Positions 1-7,382 of a stretch of 8,995 nt of DNA are shown piece by piece. Location: the NCBI GenBank assembly GCA_026391235.1, contig JAPLDV010000512.1:1-8995 (forward strand), read 5' to 3'. The notes beneath the pieces are model-generated. The model was not told where the DNA came from. It ran no database searches and saw nothing but the letters and a program-made list of their open reading frames with translations. How positions within the stretch are numbered: the stretch's first letter is position 1; each line of letters begins with the position of its first letter. The stretch comes from Bacteroidia bacterium (GTDB lineage: Bacteria > Bacteroidota > Bacteroidia > Bacteroidales > UBA12481). A program made the translations under genes and the position numbers.

Positions 1-44
1 CGAAGGTATTGCGACCGGATATCCACCATTTCAATTTTTTTCAT
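1..44 (-). CDS. DegT/DnrJ/EryC1/StrS-like aminotransferase, N-terminal fragment
   Basis: An ATG at 44 (minus strand) opens a frame that runs off the left edge of the window and reads MKKIEMVDIRSQYL. The pattern 'I-x-M-V-D-(L/I)-x-x-Q-Y' right after the start is typical of PLP-dependent DegT/DnrJ/EryC1/StrS sugar aminotransferases, which transfer an amino group to nucleotide-linked keto-sugars for surface polysaccharide or O-antigen synthesis. Only 14 codons are visible, so the catalytic lysine and the rest of the fold cannot be checked; the call rests on this short motif. The gene is divergent from the SPOR protein gene, with 138 bp between the two starts. Confidence 0.6.
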   Translation of the reverse strand, partial: MKKIEMVDIRSQYL

Positions 45-182
45 CTAACAGGGTAATTGTCGGGTTTGCCAAGCGAAAGTAACTAATTTGGGGCCTTTTT
101 TGACCAAACGGAATCAGAACCAATAAAATTGCATTCCGTTATTCGGACAAATGTCAATTTGTGAGTATCTTTTTTCACAACT
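45..182. promoter_or_regulatory. Divergent intergenic region with weak promoter candidates
   Basis: This gap separates two divergent starts (44 minus, 183 plus) and must hold promoters for both. Neither strand has an exact TAnnTTTG element. The best minus-strand candidate is TACTTTCG at 81-74 (one mismatch), with a TTTG at 108-105; the 23-nt spacing is longer than the usual 19-20. The best plus-strand candidate is TATCTTTT at 166-173 (one mismatch), 9 nt before the ATG at 183. Neither gene has a Shine-Dalgarno sequence, as is usual in Bacteroidota. The assignments are inference. Confidence 0.3.
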
Positions 183-1214
183 ATGGAAGTGATTAAAGCG
201 ATACGAAAATTGTTGTTCCTGGAGGACTGTGTGATCATCCCCGGCCTGGGTGGTTTTGTATCACAATACCGGCCTGCGGTAATTGATAAACCGACAGGCA
301 CTTTCATTCCTCCCGCCAAGGAGATCCTGTTCAATAGTGAGTTGGTTAAGAACGATGGCACGCTGGTGAATTTTATTGCAAAACAGGACGGCATTTCGAT
401 TGAGGCGTCAAGGCAGCAGGTTGATCAGTTCGTAGAGGAGACTAAGAGAAAATTAGAGCACAATGATCCGGTTTTTATTGATGGAATCGGGCAATTCATT
501 CAGGATAAGAGCCGTAAGATCCGTTTTCAGGCCGATGCAGGCACCAACCTGTATCTTGAATCATTTGGATTGGCGTCGTTTCATCTTCGCGAAGTGGCCC
601 ATGAAAGCAATACCAGCTTGAAAGATGCTTTGATTTTCAGTCAGGAAGAACCTTCCGGAACAATTGAATTTCCTGCTATTGCAGCAAAAAAAACGCACAG
701 CAACCACAATCTCAGGCGTATTGCCATTGCTATGCCCCTGCTTATCGCTTTTTCACTTATGCCTCATAATTCCAGGATTACCGATACCCTGACTTCATTT
801 CCGGCCTCCATGGTTCCGGAGCCCTCACTGTTCCGTTTGAATTATCCGGATGCAATGCAGAGGGATACGGCGAAGACGATCGTTTTCCCGATCAGTAAAG
901 AAGTGACAAGTGACAAAGTGACAAGTGACAGCCTGAAACGTGAGGACGTGAAGACAGAGGACGTGAAAACAGAGAACGTGAAAACGGTGGTTGGGAAGTT
1001 TCCGGTGATTGCGGGTTGTTTTAAGGTAAAAAGCAATGCCGACCGGCTTCATAAACAATTGATTGAAAAGGGATATCCTGCTGCGATTACCACTTCGCGG
1101 ACCGGATTATATAAGGTCAGCATACAATCTTTTGCATCCCGCCAGGAAGCCCTGACCGGCTTTGACCGCCTGAAGCGTGCCGAACCCGGCATGCAGCTCT
1201 GGGTGGCGCTGTGA
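183..1214 (+). CDS. HU-CCDC81 and SPOR domain membrane protein
   Basis: This 343-residue protein has three parts. Residues 1-138 match the Bacteroidota HU-CCDC81 pair: an early 'DCVIIPGLGGFV' at 15-26, and the second HU-like half around 'DPVFIDGIGQF' (95-105). Residues 178-194 form one hydrophobic segment preceded by basic residues, likely a single membrane anchor. A long linker follows, then a SPOR domain at about 272-343 ('FPVIAGCFKVKSNADRLHKQ', later 'YKVSIQSF'). SPOR domains bind denuded peptidoglycan glycan strands, so the likely topology is a cytoplasmic HU part and a periplasmic SPOR part. A tie between DNA or cytoplasmic partners and the cell wall or division site is inference. The linker at 240-270 is built from in-frame 15-bp DNA repeats. 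The start fits the family, in which the HU part begins within a few residues of the N-terminus. Confidence 0.88.
   Translation: MEVIKAIRKLLFLEDCVIIPGLGGFVSQYRPAVIDKPTGTFIPPAKEILFNSELVKNDGTLVNFIAKQDGISIEASRQQVDQFVEETKRKLEHNDPVFIDGIGQFIQDKSRKIRFQADAGTNLYLESFGLASFHLREVAHESNTSLKDALIFSQEEPSGTIEFPAIAAKKTHSNHNLRRIAIAMPLLIAFSLMPHNSRITDTLTSFPASMVPEPSLFRLNYPDAMQRDTAKTIVFPISKEVTSDKVTSDSLKREDVKTEDVKTENVKTVVGKFPVIAGCFKVKSNADRLHKQLIEKGYPAAITTSRTGLYKVSIQSFASRQEALTGFDRLKRAEPGMQLWVAL
902..989 (+). repeat. In-frame 15-bp repeats in the SPOR protein linker
   Basis: Two adjacent repeat sets lie inside the coding sequence. At 902-931 the heptamer AGTGACA occurs four times; one extra A after the second copy makes a 15-bp unit present twice, read as VTSDK and VTSDS. 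At 945-989 a second 15-bp unit (GACGTGAARACAGAG and variants) occurs three times, read as DVKTE, DVKTE and NVKTV. Both periods are multiples of three, so copy changes keep the frame. The first heptamer is the same as that found just after the stop codon at 1217-1244. Confidence 0.9.
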
Positions 1215-1216
1215 TG

Positions 1217-1296
1217 AGTGACAAGTGACGAGTGACAAGTGACGGATTCGTGATGCGAAACGCGTGACGCGAAACGCAAATGGGTGACAAGTGCCG
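1217..1296 (+). repeat. AGTGAC(A/G) heptamer array and 14-bp duplication
   Basis: Three bases after the stop of the SPOR gene come four heptamers, alternating AGTGACA and AGTGACG (1217-1244). Next is a 14-bp duplication, CGTGAYGCGAAACG at 1249-1262 and 1263-1276, with one mismatch, then a degenerate pair of heptamers at 1283-1296. This fills most of the gap to the next gene. I know similar short tandem arrays as common junction sequences in Bacteroidota genomes; a role is not established. The GTG at 1291 that could extend the next gene lies in this array. Confidence 0.85.
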
Positions 1297-1350
1297 GAAA
1301 AAATAGTGCAGGATGAAATAGTGGATATCGGTTACGATAAATCACCAATA

Positions 1351-2499
1351 ATGAATTTAATATCCCGGGTTTGGATTGTTCTTATTCTCGGCCTGTGTGT
1401 ATCATCTAATGCACTTGATTTATTTGGTCAGGTGGCTGAATACAATGTCAGGGTTGATAAAGCCTTAATTAAAAACGCACCTGCATTAGACTTAACCAGG
1501 ATGGCAAAGGAAATAAGGCTCATCCCTCTTGAAACCAGTGAAGATTGTCTGATTGGGACCATTGATAAAGTCACGGTTATTGAGGATAAGATATTTATTC
1601 TTTCCAAGGGCAGCGGAGATAATAAGGAGTCCTGGCTTCTAATATTCAAATCTAATGGTGAATTCATATCAAGGGTTGGTACGAAAGGGAAAGGGCCGGG
1701 TGAATACACTCAACTCATGGATTTCGCTGTTAATCGCCAAAATGGGGATATTCTGTTGTTGTCATATAACCAAATACTTTGCTTTTCAGCAAGCAATTCT
1801 TATAAGCACACAATAAACTTGAATTTTGGAGATAGGGGACTTGTCGCCAATATTGAGATTCAGGATGATGGGAATATAGTATGTGAAGGTGATGGGAAAT
1901 TCAGGTTAATTGTTATTGATTCAAAAGGTAACCCAATTTCCCGATATTCTCTTTATGAAACAGGAAATATACATTGGCCTACTCCATTAACCTGTTTTAA
2001 GGATCGCATTTTGGTCCACCTGTTTTTTAATGATACCATTTATTCCTTAAGAAAAGGATCTTTGAAACCCTATGTTTATGTGGATTTTGGCAAAAATGCC
2101 ATTACATATAAAAGCTACCTGGAAATGATGAAGACAGATCCCAGGCAGCCTTTTGCGCAGGGATCAGCGACAATGAATTTCGTTTGTGAAAATCAAAAAA
2201 CTATTATTGCAACATTCACCCAATCAGACGAAAAATTTCAATTGTGGATCGATAAAGACACCAGGAAATACAGGCTTTTTCGAATGGGAAATGGTAACCT
2301 TTTTGAGGAAAATCTCCCGAGGGAGTTGTCTTGTAGCGACAAAGGTGAATGGGTAGTATGGTTGGATGCCTATCAAGTAGCCGGCAAGTTAAAAGAATTG
2401 CTCACCTCCAATCCGGCAAAAGTGAGATTTGATGCTCAAAAAATCAGCAGGGTCACTGAGGACAGCAACCCCATCCTCATGATATTCACCACTAACTAA
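1351..2499 (+). CDS. Exported 6-bladed beta-propeller protein
   Basis: This 382-residue protein begins with a signal peptide: basic residue at 6, hydrophobic core at about 8-16, likely cleavage near 'SNALDLFGQ' (19-27). There is a cysteine at 16, but the preceding 'LGL' is a poor lipobox, so a soluble exported protein is likelier than a lipoprotein. The mature part shows the Bacteroidota '6-bladed beta-propeller' signature: 'IRLIPLETSEDCLIG' at 55-69, then 'SNGEFISRVGTKGKGPGEYT' at 101-120, 'DFAVN' and later 'FFNDTIYSL' at 225-233. The family is abundant in gut and environmental Bacteroidota and largely without assigned activity. The frame opens from a GTG at 1291, but the first 20 codons come from the repeat array and the signal peptide begins only at the ATG at 1351, so I chose that. 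The gene is clearly more A+T rich than metG, which may indicate transfer. It could be read through from the SPOR gene. Confidence 0.82.
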   Translation: MNLISRVWIVLILGLCVSSNALDLFGQVAEYNVRVDKALIKNAPALDLTRMAKEIRLIPLETSEDCLIGTIDKVTVIEDKIFILSKGSGDNKESWLLIFKSNGEFISRVGTKGKGPGEYTQLMDFAVNRQNGDILLLSYNQILCFSASNSYKHTINLNFGDRGLVANIEIQDDGNIVCEGDGKFRLIVIDSKGNPISRYSLYETGNIHWPTPLTCFKDRILVHLFFNDTIYSLRKGSLKPYVYVDFGKNAITYKSYLEMMKTDPRQPFAQGSATMNFVCENQKTIIATFTQSDEKFQLWIDKDTRKYRLFRMGNGNLFEENLPRELSCSDKGEWVVWLDAYQVAGKLKELLTSNPAKVRFDAQKISRVTEDSNPILMIFTTN

Positions 2500-2548
2500 T
2501 TGGCACATTGGCACATTGGCACATTAGCACATTGGCACATTGGCACAT
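2499..2548. repeat. ATTGGCAC octamer array filling a convergent junction
   Basis: Six tandem 8-bp units (ATTGGCAC; the fourth is ATTAGCAC) cover 2499-2546, and the partial copy ATT at 2547-2549 follows. The array starts on the last base of the propeller gene's TAA and runs into the TAA of metG on the other strand. The whole spacer between these convergent genes is therefore repeat. There is no inverted symmetry, so it is not an ordinary hairpin terminator. Confidence 0.92.
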
Positions 2549-4582
2549 TTACTTCACCACCGCCCCATTTTGTATTGCCACCTCCGGGGTTACAAAGATC
2601 AGCCGGCCCTGATTATCCTCTGCCAGAAGAATCATTCCCTTCGATTCAATGCCCTTGATCATGCGGGGCTCCAAATTGGCCAAAAGGGTGATTTGCTTTC
2701 CGATAATGGCCTGGGGTTCAAAGTGTTCGGCGATACCTGAAACCACTGTCCGGATATCGATGCCGGTATCCACCTTCAGTTTCATCAGTTTCTGTGTTTT
2801 GGGTACTTTTTCGGCTTCGAGTATGGTGGCGATCCGGATATCCATGGTTGAAAAATCATCATAGGAAATGGCAGGTTTCGCCGGGGCGATTCCAGCCTCC
2901 CTGGCTTCATTGGCCTTCTTGGTGTCGAGAAGTTTATTCACCTGGAATTCCACCTGGGAATCTTCGATCTTTTCAAAAAGCAATCCGGGCTTTTCCATCT
3001 GATGACCGCTCATGATCAGGTTAACCGCACCGATAGCCGACCACGGCATCTCCGGAATATTCAGATAACCACGCAATTGTTTCATGGTAAAGGGCAGGAA
3101 CGGGTCCATCAGGATAGTGATATTGGCTGTGATCTGCAGGCTTACATGAAGGATGGCGGCCACACGCAGGGGATCGGTGGGAAACAATTTCCATGGCTCG
3201 GTTTCGGCAAGATATTTATTTCCCAGCCGGGCCAGGCTCATTGCTTCATTAAGGGCTTCGCGGATCCGGAAGGCTTCGAGACTCTGCTCAACTCTTGATT
3301 TGATTGCAGTAATCTCACTCAGCGTGGTTTTATCATAATCCGCGAGTTCACTGATCTCCGGGCATTTTCCGTCGAAATATTTTTGGGTGAGCACAAGGGT
3401 GCGATTCACGAAATTTCCAAGAACCGCCACAAGCTCGTTGTTATTGCGGGCTTGGAAATCCTTCCAGGTGAAGTCGTTATCCTTGGCTTCCGGGGCATTG
3501 GCGGTGAGAACATATCGCAAAACATCCTGTTTGCCGGGGAATTCATCGAGATATTCATGAAGCCACACGGCCCAGTTTCGGGAGGTGGAAATCTTATCGC
3601 TTTCGAGGTTCAGGAATTCATTTGCCGGAACATTATCGGGAAGGATATATTCGCCGTGGGCCTTGAGCATCGCGGGAAAAATGATGCAGTGGAACACGAT
3701 ATTATCTTTCCCGATAAAGTGGATCATGCGGCAATCTTCAGATTTCCAGTATTTTTCCCAATCGGGGGTCACCTCTTTTGTAGCCGAGATATATCCTATC
3801 GGAGCATCAAACCAGACATACAGGACCTTACCGTCGGCACCTTCCACCGGCACCGGAACGCCCCAGTCGAGATCCCTGGAAACAGCGCGTGGCTGAAGGC
3901 CCTGATCGAGCCACGATTTGCATTGGCCGTAAACATTTGAGCGCCATTCGGTATGGTCCTCAAGTATCCATTTCTTTAGCCAGGCTTCATGCTTGTCGAG
4001 GGGCAGGTACCAATGCTTCGTTTCTTTTAAAACCGGAGCATTGCCGCTGAGCATGGATTTAGGATTGATCAGATCCATCGGACTAAGCGAAGTTCCGCAC
4101 TTTTCGCACTGGTCGCCATAGGCTTTCTCGTTGCTGCAATGAGGGCAGGTTCCCGTAATATAGCGATCAGCGAGAAATTGCTGATTGGCTTCATCGAAGA
4201 ATTGTTCCGATGTTTTTTCAATGAACTCGCCATCATCATACAATTTCCGGAAAAAACCCGATGCGGTTTCGTGGTGGATCGGGGCAGAGGTGCGGTGATA
4301 AATATCAAAGCCGATCCCGAACCGGGCAAATGCCTCTTTATTAATCGTATGATAGCGGTCGACCACATCCTGCGGCGTGATGCCTTCTGTCTTGGCTTTC
4401 AGGGTTATAGGAACTCCGTGTTCATCGGAGCCACAAATAAACAGTACATCTTTTCCATTCTGGCGGAGATATCGCGTATATATATCTGCCGGGACATATA
4501 CACCGGCGAGGTGACCGATATGAACAGGGCCGTTAGCATAGGGCAGGGCGGCCGTGACGAGGAAACGTTTGTAATCAGGCAT
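2549..4582 (-). CDS. metG: Methionyl-tRNA synthetase
   Basis: This 677-residue cytoplasmic enzyme charges tRNA-Met with methionine using ATP. The class I HIGH motif is at 21-24 within '[14 protein letters not shown]'. A four-cysteine zinc knuckle (C146, C149, C159, C162) marks the MetG1 (E. coli-like) form. The second signature loop reads '[10 protein letters not shown]', with KISTS at 330-334 in place of KMSKS. The anticodon-binding helical region follows at about 370-540, including 'ETEPWKL' at 460-466. From about 575 ('[20 protein letters not shown]') to the end is a C-terminal EMAP-II/Arc1p-like tRNA-binding domain, usual in dimeric bacterial enzymes. Length and domain order are normal and complete. 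The start lies 19 nt after an exact -7 element, and the gene is divergent from yraN. Confidence 0.98.
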   Translation of the reverse strand: MPDYKRFLVTAALPYANGPVHIGHLAGVYVPADIYTRYLRQNGKDVLFICGSDEHGVPITLKAKTEGITPQDVVDRYHTINKEAFARFGIGFDIYHRTSAPIHHETASGFFRKLYDDGEFIEKTSEQFFDEANQQFLADRYITGTCPHCSNEKAYGDQCEKCGTSLSPMDLINPKSMLSGNAPVLKETKHWYLPLDKHEAWLKKWILEDHTEWRSNVYGQCKSWLDQGLQPRAVSRDLDWGVPVPVEGADGKVLYVWFDAPIGYISATKEVTPDWEKYWKSEDCRMIHFIGKDNIVFHCIIFPAMLKAHGEYILPDNVPANEFLNLESDKISTSRNWAVWLHEYLDEFPGKQDVLRYVLTANAPEAKDNDFTWKDFQARNNNELVAVLGNFVNRTLVLTQKYFDGKCPEISELADYDKTTLSEITAIKSRVEQSLEAFRIREALNEAMSLARLGNKYLAETEPWKLFPTDPLRVAAILHVSLQITANITILMDPFLPFTMKQLRGYLNIPEMPWSAIGAVNLIMSGHQMEKPGLLFEKIEDSQVEFQVNKLLDTKKANEAREAGIAPAKPAISYDDFSTMDIRIATILEAEKVPKTQKLMKLKVDTGIDIRTVVSGIAEHFEPQAIIGKQITLLANLEPRMIKGIESKGMILLAEDNQGRLIFVTPEVAIQNGAVVK

Positions 4583-4601
4583 CAGGAAATTTTATAATTC
4601 G

Positions 4602-4609
4602 CAAAATTA
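4602..4609 (-). promoter_or_regulatory. Promoter -7 element for metG (TAATTTTG)
   Basis: On the minus strand 4609-4602 reads TAATTTTG, an exact match to the Bacteroidota -7 consensus TAnnTTTG. It ends 19 nt before the metG ATG, implying a leader of roughly a dozen bases. No convincing -33 TTTG is visible upstream. The 36-bp gap must also serve yraN on the plus strand, where only a poor match (TATAATTC at 4593-4600, with TTTG at 4568-4571) is seen. Confidence 0.6.
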
Positions 4610-4618
4610 GTAAAGAAA

Positions 4619-4984
4619 ATGGATGAACGGAAGGATTTAGGGAAAGCGGGAGAGCAACTGGCGGTTGATCTCCTCGAATCAAAGGGTTTTGTCATTCTGG
4701 ATCGAAACTGGCATTTCAGTCATAAGGAGATTGACATTATTGCCCGCGACCGGAATGATATCGTGGTGGTTGAGGTGAAAACAAGGAATGCTCCGGTGCG
4801 GGAATTGCCGGAACAGGCCATTAACCGGCAGAAGAGGCAGTTTCTGATTTCGGCTGCCAACGCTTATGTGAAGTACAACCGGATTCCATTGGAGGTACGG
4901 TTTGATGTGGTTAATGTGGTGTATAAGAGGGGTTTGGCTGAAGTAAGCCACATCAGGAACGCGTTTTTTCCTACTCTTTGGTGA
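4619..4984 (+). CDS. yraN: YraN family (UPF0102) endonuclease-like protein
   Basis: This 121-residue protein is complete and of normal family length. It has the UPF0102/YraN signatures: 'GKAGEQLAVDLLESKGF' at 8-24, the nuclease-like core 'KEIDIIARD' at 36-44 (E37, D39), 'VVVEVKTR' at 49-56 (E52, K54), and the late 'VRFDVVNVV' at 93-101. The E-x-D ... E-x-K arrangement matches the PD-(D/E)XK / Holliday-junction-resolvase-like fold; a nucleic-acid cleaving role is inferred from the fold, and the cellular job remains poorly defined. It starts 36 bp from the divergent metG start and its last 14 bp overlap the end of the convergent kinase gene. Confidence 0.93.
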   Translation: MDERKDLGKAGEQLAVDLLESKGFVILDRNWHFSHKEIDIIARDRNDIVVVEVKTRNAPVRELPEQAINRQKRQFLISAANAYVKYNRIPLEVRFDVVNVVYKRGLAEVSHIRNAFFPTLW

Positions 4985-7271
4985 GCCGGCGGCTGACCAC
5001 CTTGCTCAATTCCTCGGCCCGGAAAGGTTTGGGTATATAATCGTTCATTCCTGCAGCGAGACAGATTTCGCGGTCGCCTTTCATCGCATTGGCTGTCATG
5101 GCGATAATATGAACCGGACGCTGGTTTGAGATCTCCTTTTCAAACATGCGGATCTGGCGGGTAGCTTCCAGGCCGTCCATAACCGGCATCTGAACATCCA
5201 TAAAAACAAGGTCGAACCGTTTTCGGCGAAATTTCGCCAAAGCCTCTTCTCCATTTTCGGCGACTTCAACTGCATAGCCCAGCTTTTCGAGGTTTAGCCT
5301 GGCGATGCGCTGGTTGACCTTATTGTCCTCCACTAAAAGGATGGTCATGGTACCATCAACCTGGCCTTCAATCTCCAGGATCACGTTTTCCGGACTGAAA
5401 TCTTTAAAATCCGTGGGTTCTTCCGACTTTTTGGTCTCCTCAGCGGGAGGGGTTACACTGATTGCCTTCCGGGTGACATTCCGGTGGCCCTTGAGTTGTT
5501 TGCCGCTGTCGGGCTCCGGCTGTTCCAAAATGGAATCATCCTGTTTAAAAAGGGCTGAAAACCAGAAAGTAGAGCCTTTCCCTACCTCGCTTTCCAGGTC
5601 GATCTTGCCGTGCATCATTTCCACGAGCCGTTTACTGATTATCAGTCCCAAACCGGTTCCTCCGAATTTCCGTGTGATCGATGCGTCGACCTGGGAGAAC
5701 GATTTGAACAGTTTTTCCTTCTGATCCTGATGGATTCCGATACCCGTATCACTGATTTTGAAGATAAATGTATATTGATTGCCGGTTTTTTCCGACACTG
5801 CGCAGGAGATCAGAACTTCACCTCTGTTGGTAAATTTAATGGCATTACTGACCAGATTGAGCAATACCTGTTTTAGCCGCAGCGGGTCACCAAGGAGCGA
5901 TTCCGGAATATTTGTATCAAGGTCGGTAACCAGGTTAAGATGTTTTTGAATAGCCTTAATGGCCATATTATCTGATACTTCCTCGATCACCCGGATTAAA
6001 CTGAAGGGAACCTGTTCGAGTTCGAGCTTGTTGGCTTCGATCTTCGAGAAATCAAGGATATCATTGATAATAGCCAGGAGGGTATTAGCTGAACTTTCGA
6101 TAATTTGCAGATATTCAGCCTGTTCAGCAGTCAAATTCGATTTCTTGATTATTTCTGTCATCCCGATGATCCCGTTCATCGGTGTCCTGATCTCGTGCGA
6201 CATATTGGCCAGAAAGTTGCTCTTGGCCAGGTTGGCCGCTTCAGCCTGTTCCTTCGCATTAAGCAGATCGATGGTACGTTCGCTGATGCGTTTCTCAAAA
6301 TCGTGCCGCAATTCAGTGAACTCAATGGCCACATTGTTAAAATTGTCGGTCGACTGGCGAATCTCGGCAAAGTCATAGGAGGGGAACAGCAAGCCGGGTT
6401 CGCCTTTTGCCAGGCGCGAGGTGGAAGCATGAATTTCCTTCAGGAACAGGTCGATGGCCAGATAATGGATGAAAGTGATGAGCCCGATCATGAATGCCGA
6501 TAAGCCGGCGAAAATCAGAGCGGTCATTAGGTTGCCGAGGCTCGCCTCGACATACAAGGCTGTAATAACCACGGTTATGGTGGAAAGGATAACCAGAACA
6601 GTAAAGGAGAACCTCAGGGAGAGGCTGCTGGGAAGTTTAACCGTGAGATTGCGGTTTTTAATTTCTTCGTGGATTTTGGAACGCAGCGAGCCGCTCAGGA
6701 AATCGGTTATCAGATAGGCCCAGTATGTATAGATGCTCACTGTAAGAAAGGCTCCCAAACCAAGAATCATGGTGCCTTTAAGATCATAGGTAGTGAAAAA
6801 CGCATAACCGGTGAGGATCAATCCAACCAGGGAGGAATAGACCAGGGAAACGTAAAAATTATCGCGGGGAAACCTCAGGTAAGCATGCGCAAATTTTGAG
6901 AACCTTTCGTCGCTGAGCCGGTCAACCGGCTTCCAGCTCAAACCGGATACAAGTGCCTGATTGAGGATCTTCGGTATCCTGAAAAACCCAGGTAACCCCA
7001 GGCGGTTTAACAATCCATAATGTATAAAATGAAGAATGGTGGTGCAGGAGGTGGAAATAATCCCGATCAGAATGCCGGTATGAACAATTTCTTCCGGGAA
7101 TTTGTATAGACTGGTAACCAGAAGTATTGCGTAAAGGATTGCGAACCAGGACCCAACCACCGAAAAAAGTGCAACAGCAAATGTAAAGGAGATCTTTCGG
7201 GCCAATCCGGCAAAGATCGTTCCCATAAAAAACCCGGTGAAACGGTAATCGCGAAATTTCTGCAGCGGCAT
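4971..7271 (-). CDS. Hybrid sensor histidine kinase, multi-pass membrane sensor
   Basis: This 766-residue inner-membrane kinase-receiver fusion has an N-terminal half of about six hydrophobic segments (roughly 27-55, 62-85, 139-160, 167-190, 219-241, 247-274). A short helical linker and coiled coil follow (about 278-345). The HisKA box is 'NMSHEIRTPMNG', with phosphoacceptor H359. The ATPase domain has N476 ('LVSNAIKF'), DTGIG from D508 and GGTGLGL at 537-543. A charged linker (about 578-640) leads to a receiver domain at 643-766, with E648/D649, phosphoacceptor D692 ('DLVFMDVQMPVMDG'), T726 and K748. No recognised extracytoplasmic ligand domain and no Hpt domain is seen, so the signal and final target are unknown. 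The frame opens at TTG 7322 inside a repeat array; I chose ATG 7271 because an exact -7 promoter element lies between the two. Confidence 0.93.
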   Translation of the reverse strand: MPLQKFRDYRFTGFFMGTIFAGLARKISFTFAVALFSVVGSWFAILYAILLVTSLYKFPEEIVHTGILIGIISTSCTTILHFIHYGLLNRLGLPGFFRIPKILNQALVSGLSWKPVDRLSDERFSKFAHAYLRFPRDNFYVSLVYSSLVGLILTGYAFFTTYDLKGTMILGLGAFLTVSIYTYWAYLITDFLSGSLRSKIHEEIKNRNLTVKLPSSLSLRFSFTVLVILSTITVVITALYVEASLGNLMTALIFAGLSAFMIGLITFIHYLAIDLFLKEIHASTSRLAKGEPGLLFPSYDFAEIRQSTDNFNNVAIEFTELRHDFEKRISERTIDLLNAKEQAEAANLAKSNFLANMSHEIRTPMNGIIGMTEIIKKSNLTAEQAEYLQIIESSANTLLAIINDILDFSKIEANKLELEQVPFSLIRVIEEVSDNMAIKAIQKHLNLVTDLDTNIPESLLGDPLRLKQVLLNLVSNAIKFTNRGEVLISCAVSEKTGNQYTFIFKISDTGIGIHQDQKEKLFKSFSQVDASITRKFGGTGLGLIISKRLVEMMHGKIDLESEVGKGSTFWFSALFKQDDSILEQPEPDSGKQLKGHRNVTRKAISVTPPAEETKKSEEPTDFKDFSPENVILEIEGQVDGTMTILLVEDNKVNQRIARLNLEKLGYAVEVAENGEEALAKFRRKRFDLVFMDVQMPVMDGLEATRQIRMFEKEISNQRPVHIIAMTANAMKGDREICLAAGMNDYIPKPFRAEELSKVVSRRLTKE

Positions 7272-7289
7272 AATTGGGAATTGTTCCTG

Positions 7290-7297
7290 CAAAGCTA
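7290..7297 (-). promoter_or_regulatory. Promoter -7 element for the hybrid kinase (TAGCTTTG)
   Basis: Minus-strand 7297-7290 reads TAGCTTTG, an exact TAnnTTTG match ending 18 nt before the ATG at 7271, nearly the same spacing as at metG. TTG trinucleotides from the GGCTCAA array lie 15 and 22 nt upstream, the second near the spacing of a -33 element. A promoter here argues that the kinase is transcribed on its own and not only from the response regulator upstream. Confidence 0.6.
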
Positions 7298-7308
7298 CAA
7301 AAAAATAA

Positions 7309-7371
7309 GGCTCAAGGCTCAAGACTCAAGGCTCAAGACTCAAGGCTCAAGGCTCAAGGCTCAAGGCTCAA
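7309..7371. repeat. GGCTCAA heptamer array (nine copies)
   Basis: Nine tandem 7-bp units run without gaps from 7309 to 7371. Units 3 and 5 are GACTCAA, the rest GGCTCAA. The array lies directly upstream of the kinase promoter. On the minus strand it reads TTGAGCC repeats, giving regularly spaced TTG trinucleotides and a spurious TTG start at 7322. Confidence 0.95.
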
Positions 7372-7382
7372 GTCAGGAATGT

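Noticed and set aside
83..394. 103-residue minus-strand open frame at the left end
   Set aside because: It overlaps the HU-CCDC81 coding region in antisense and shows no family features; the real minus-strand gene here starts at 44.
1291..1350. GTG start extending the propeller protein by 20 residues
   Set aside because: The extension comes from the heptamer array and would bury the signal peptide; ATG 1351 puts it at the N-terminus.
3383..3940. 185-residue plus-strand open frame opposite metG
   Set aside because: It is an antisense shadow of a fully convincing metG, with no recognisable domain.
7272..7322. TTG start extending the hybrid kinase by 17 residues
   Set aside because: The TTG is inside the GGCTCAA array and the extension overlaps an exact -7 promoter element; ATG 7271 fits better.
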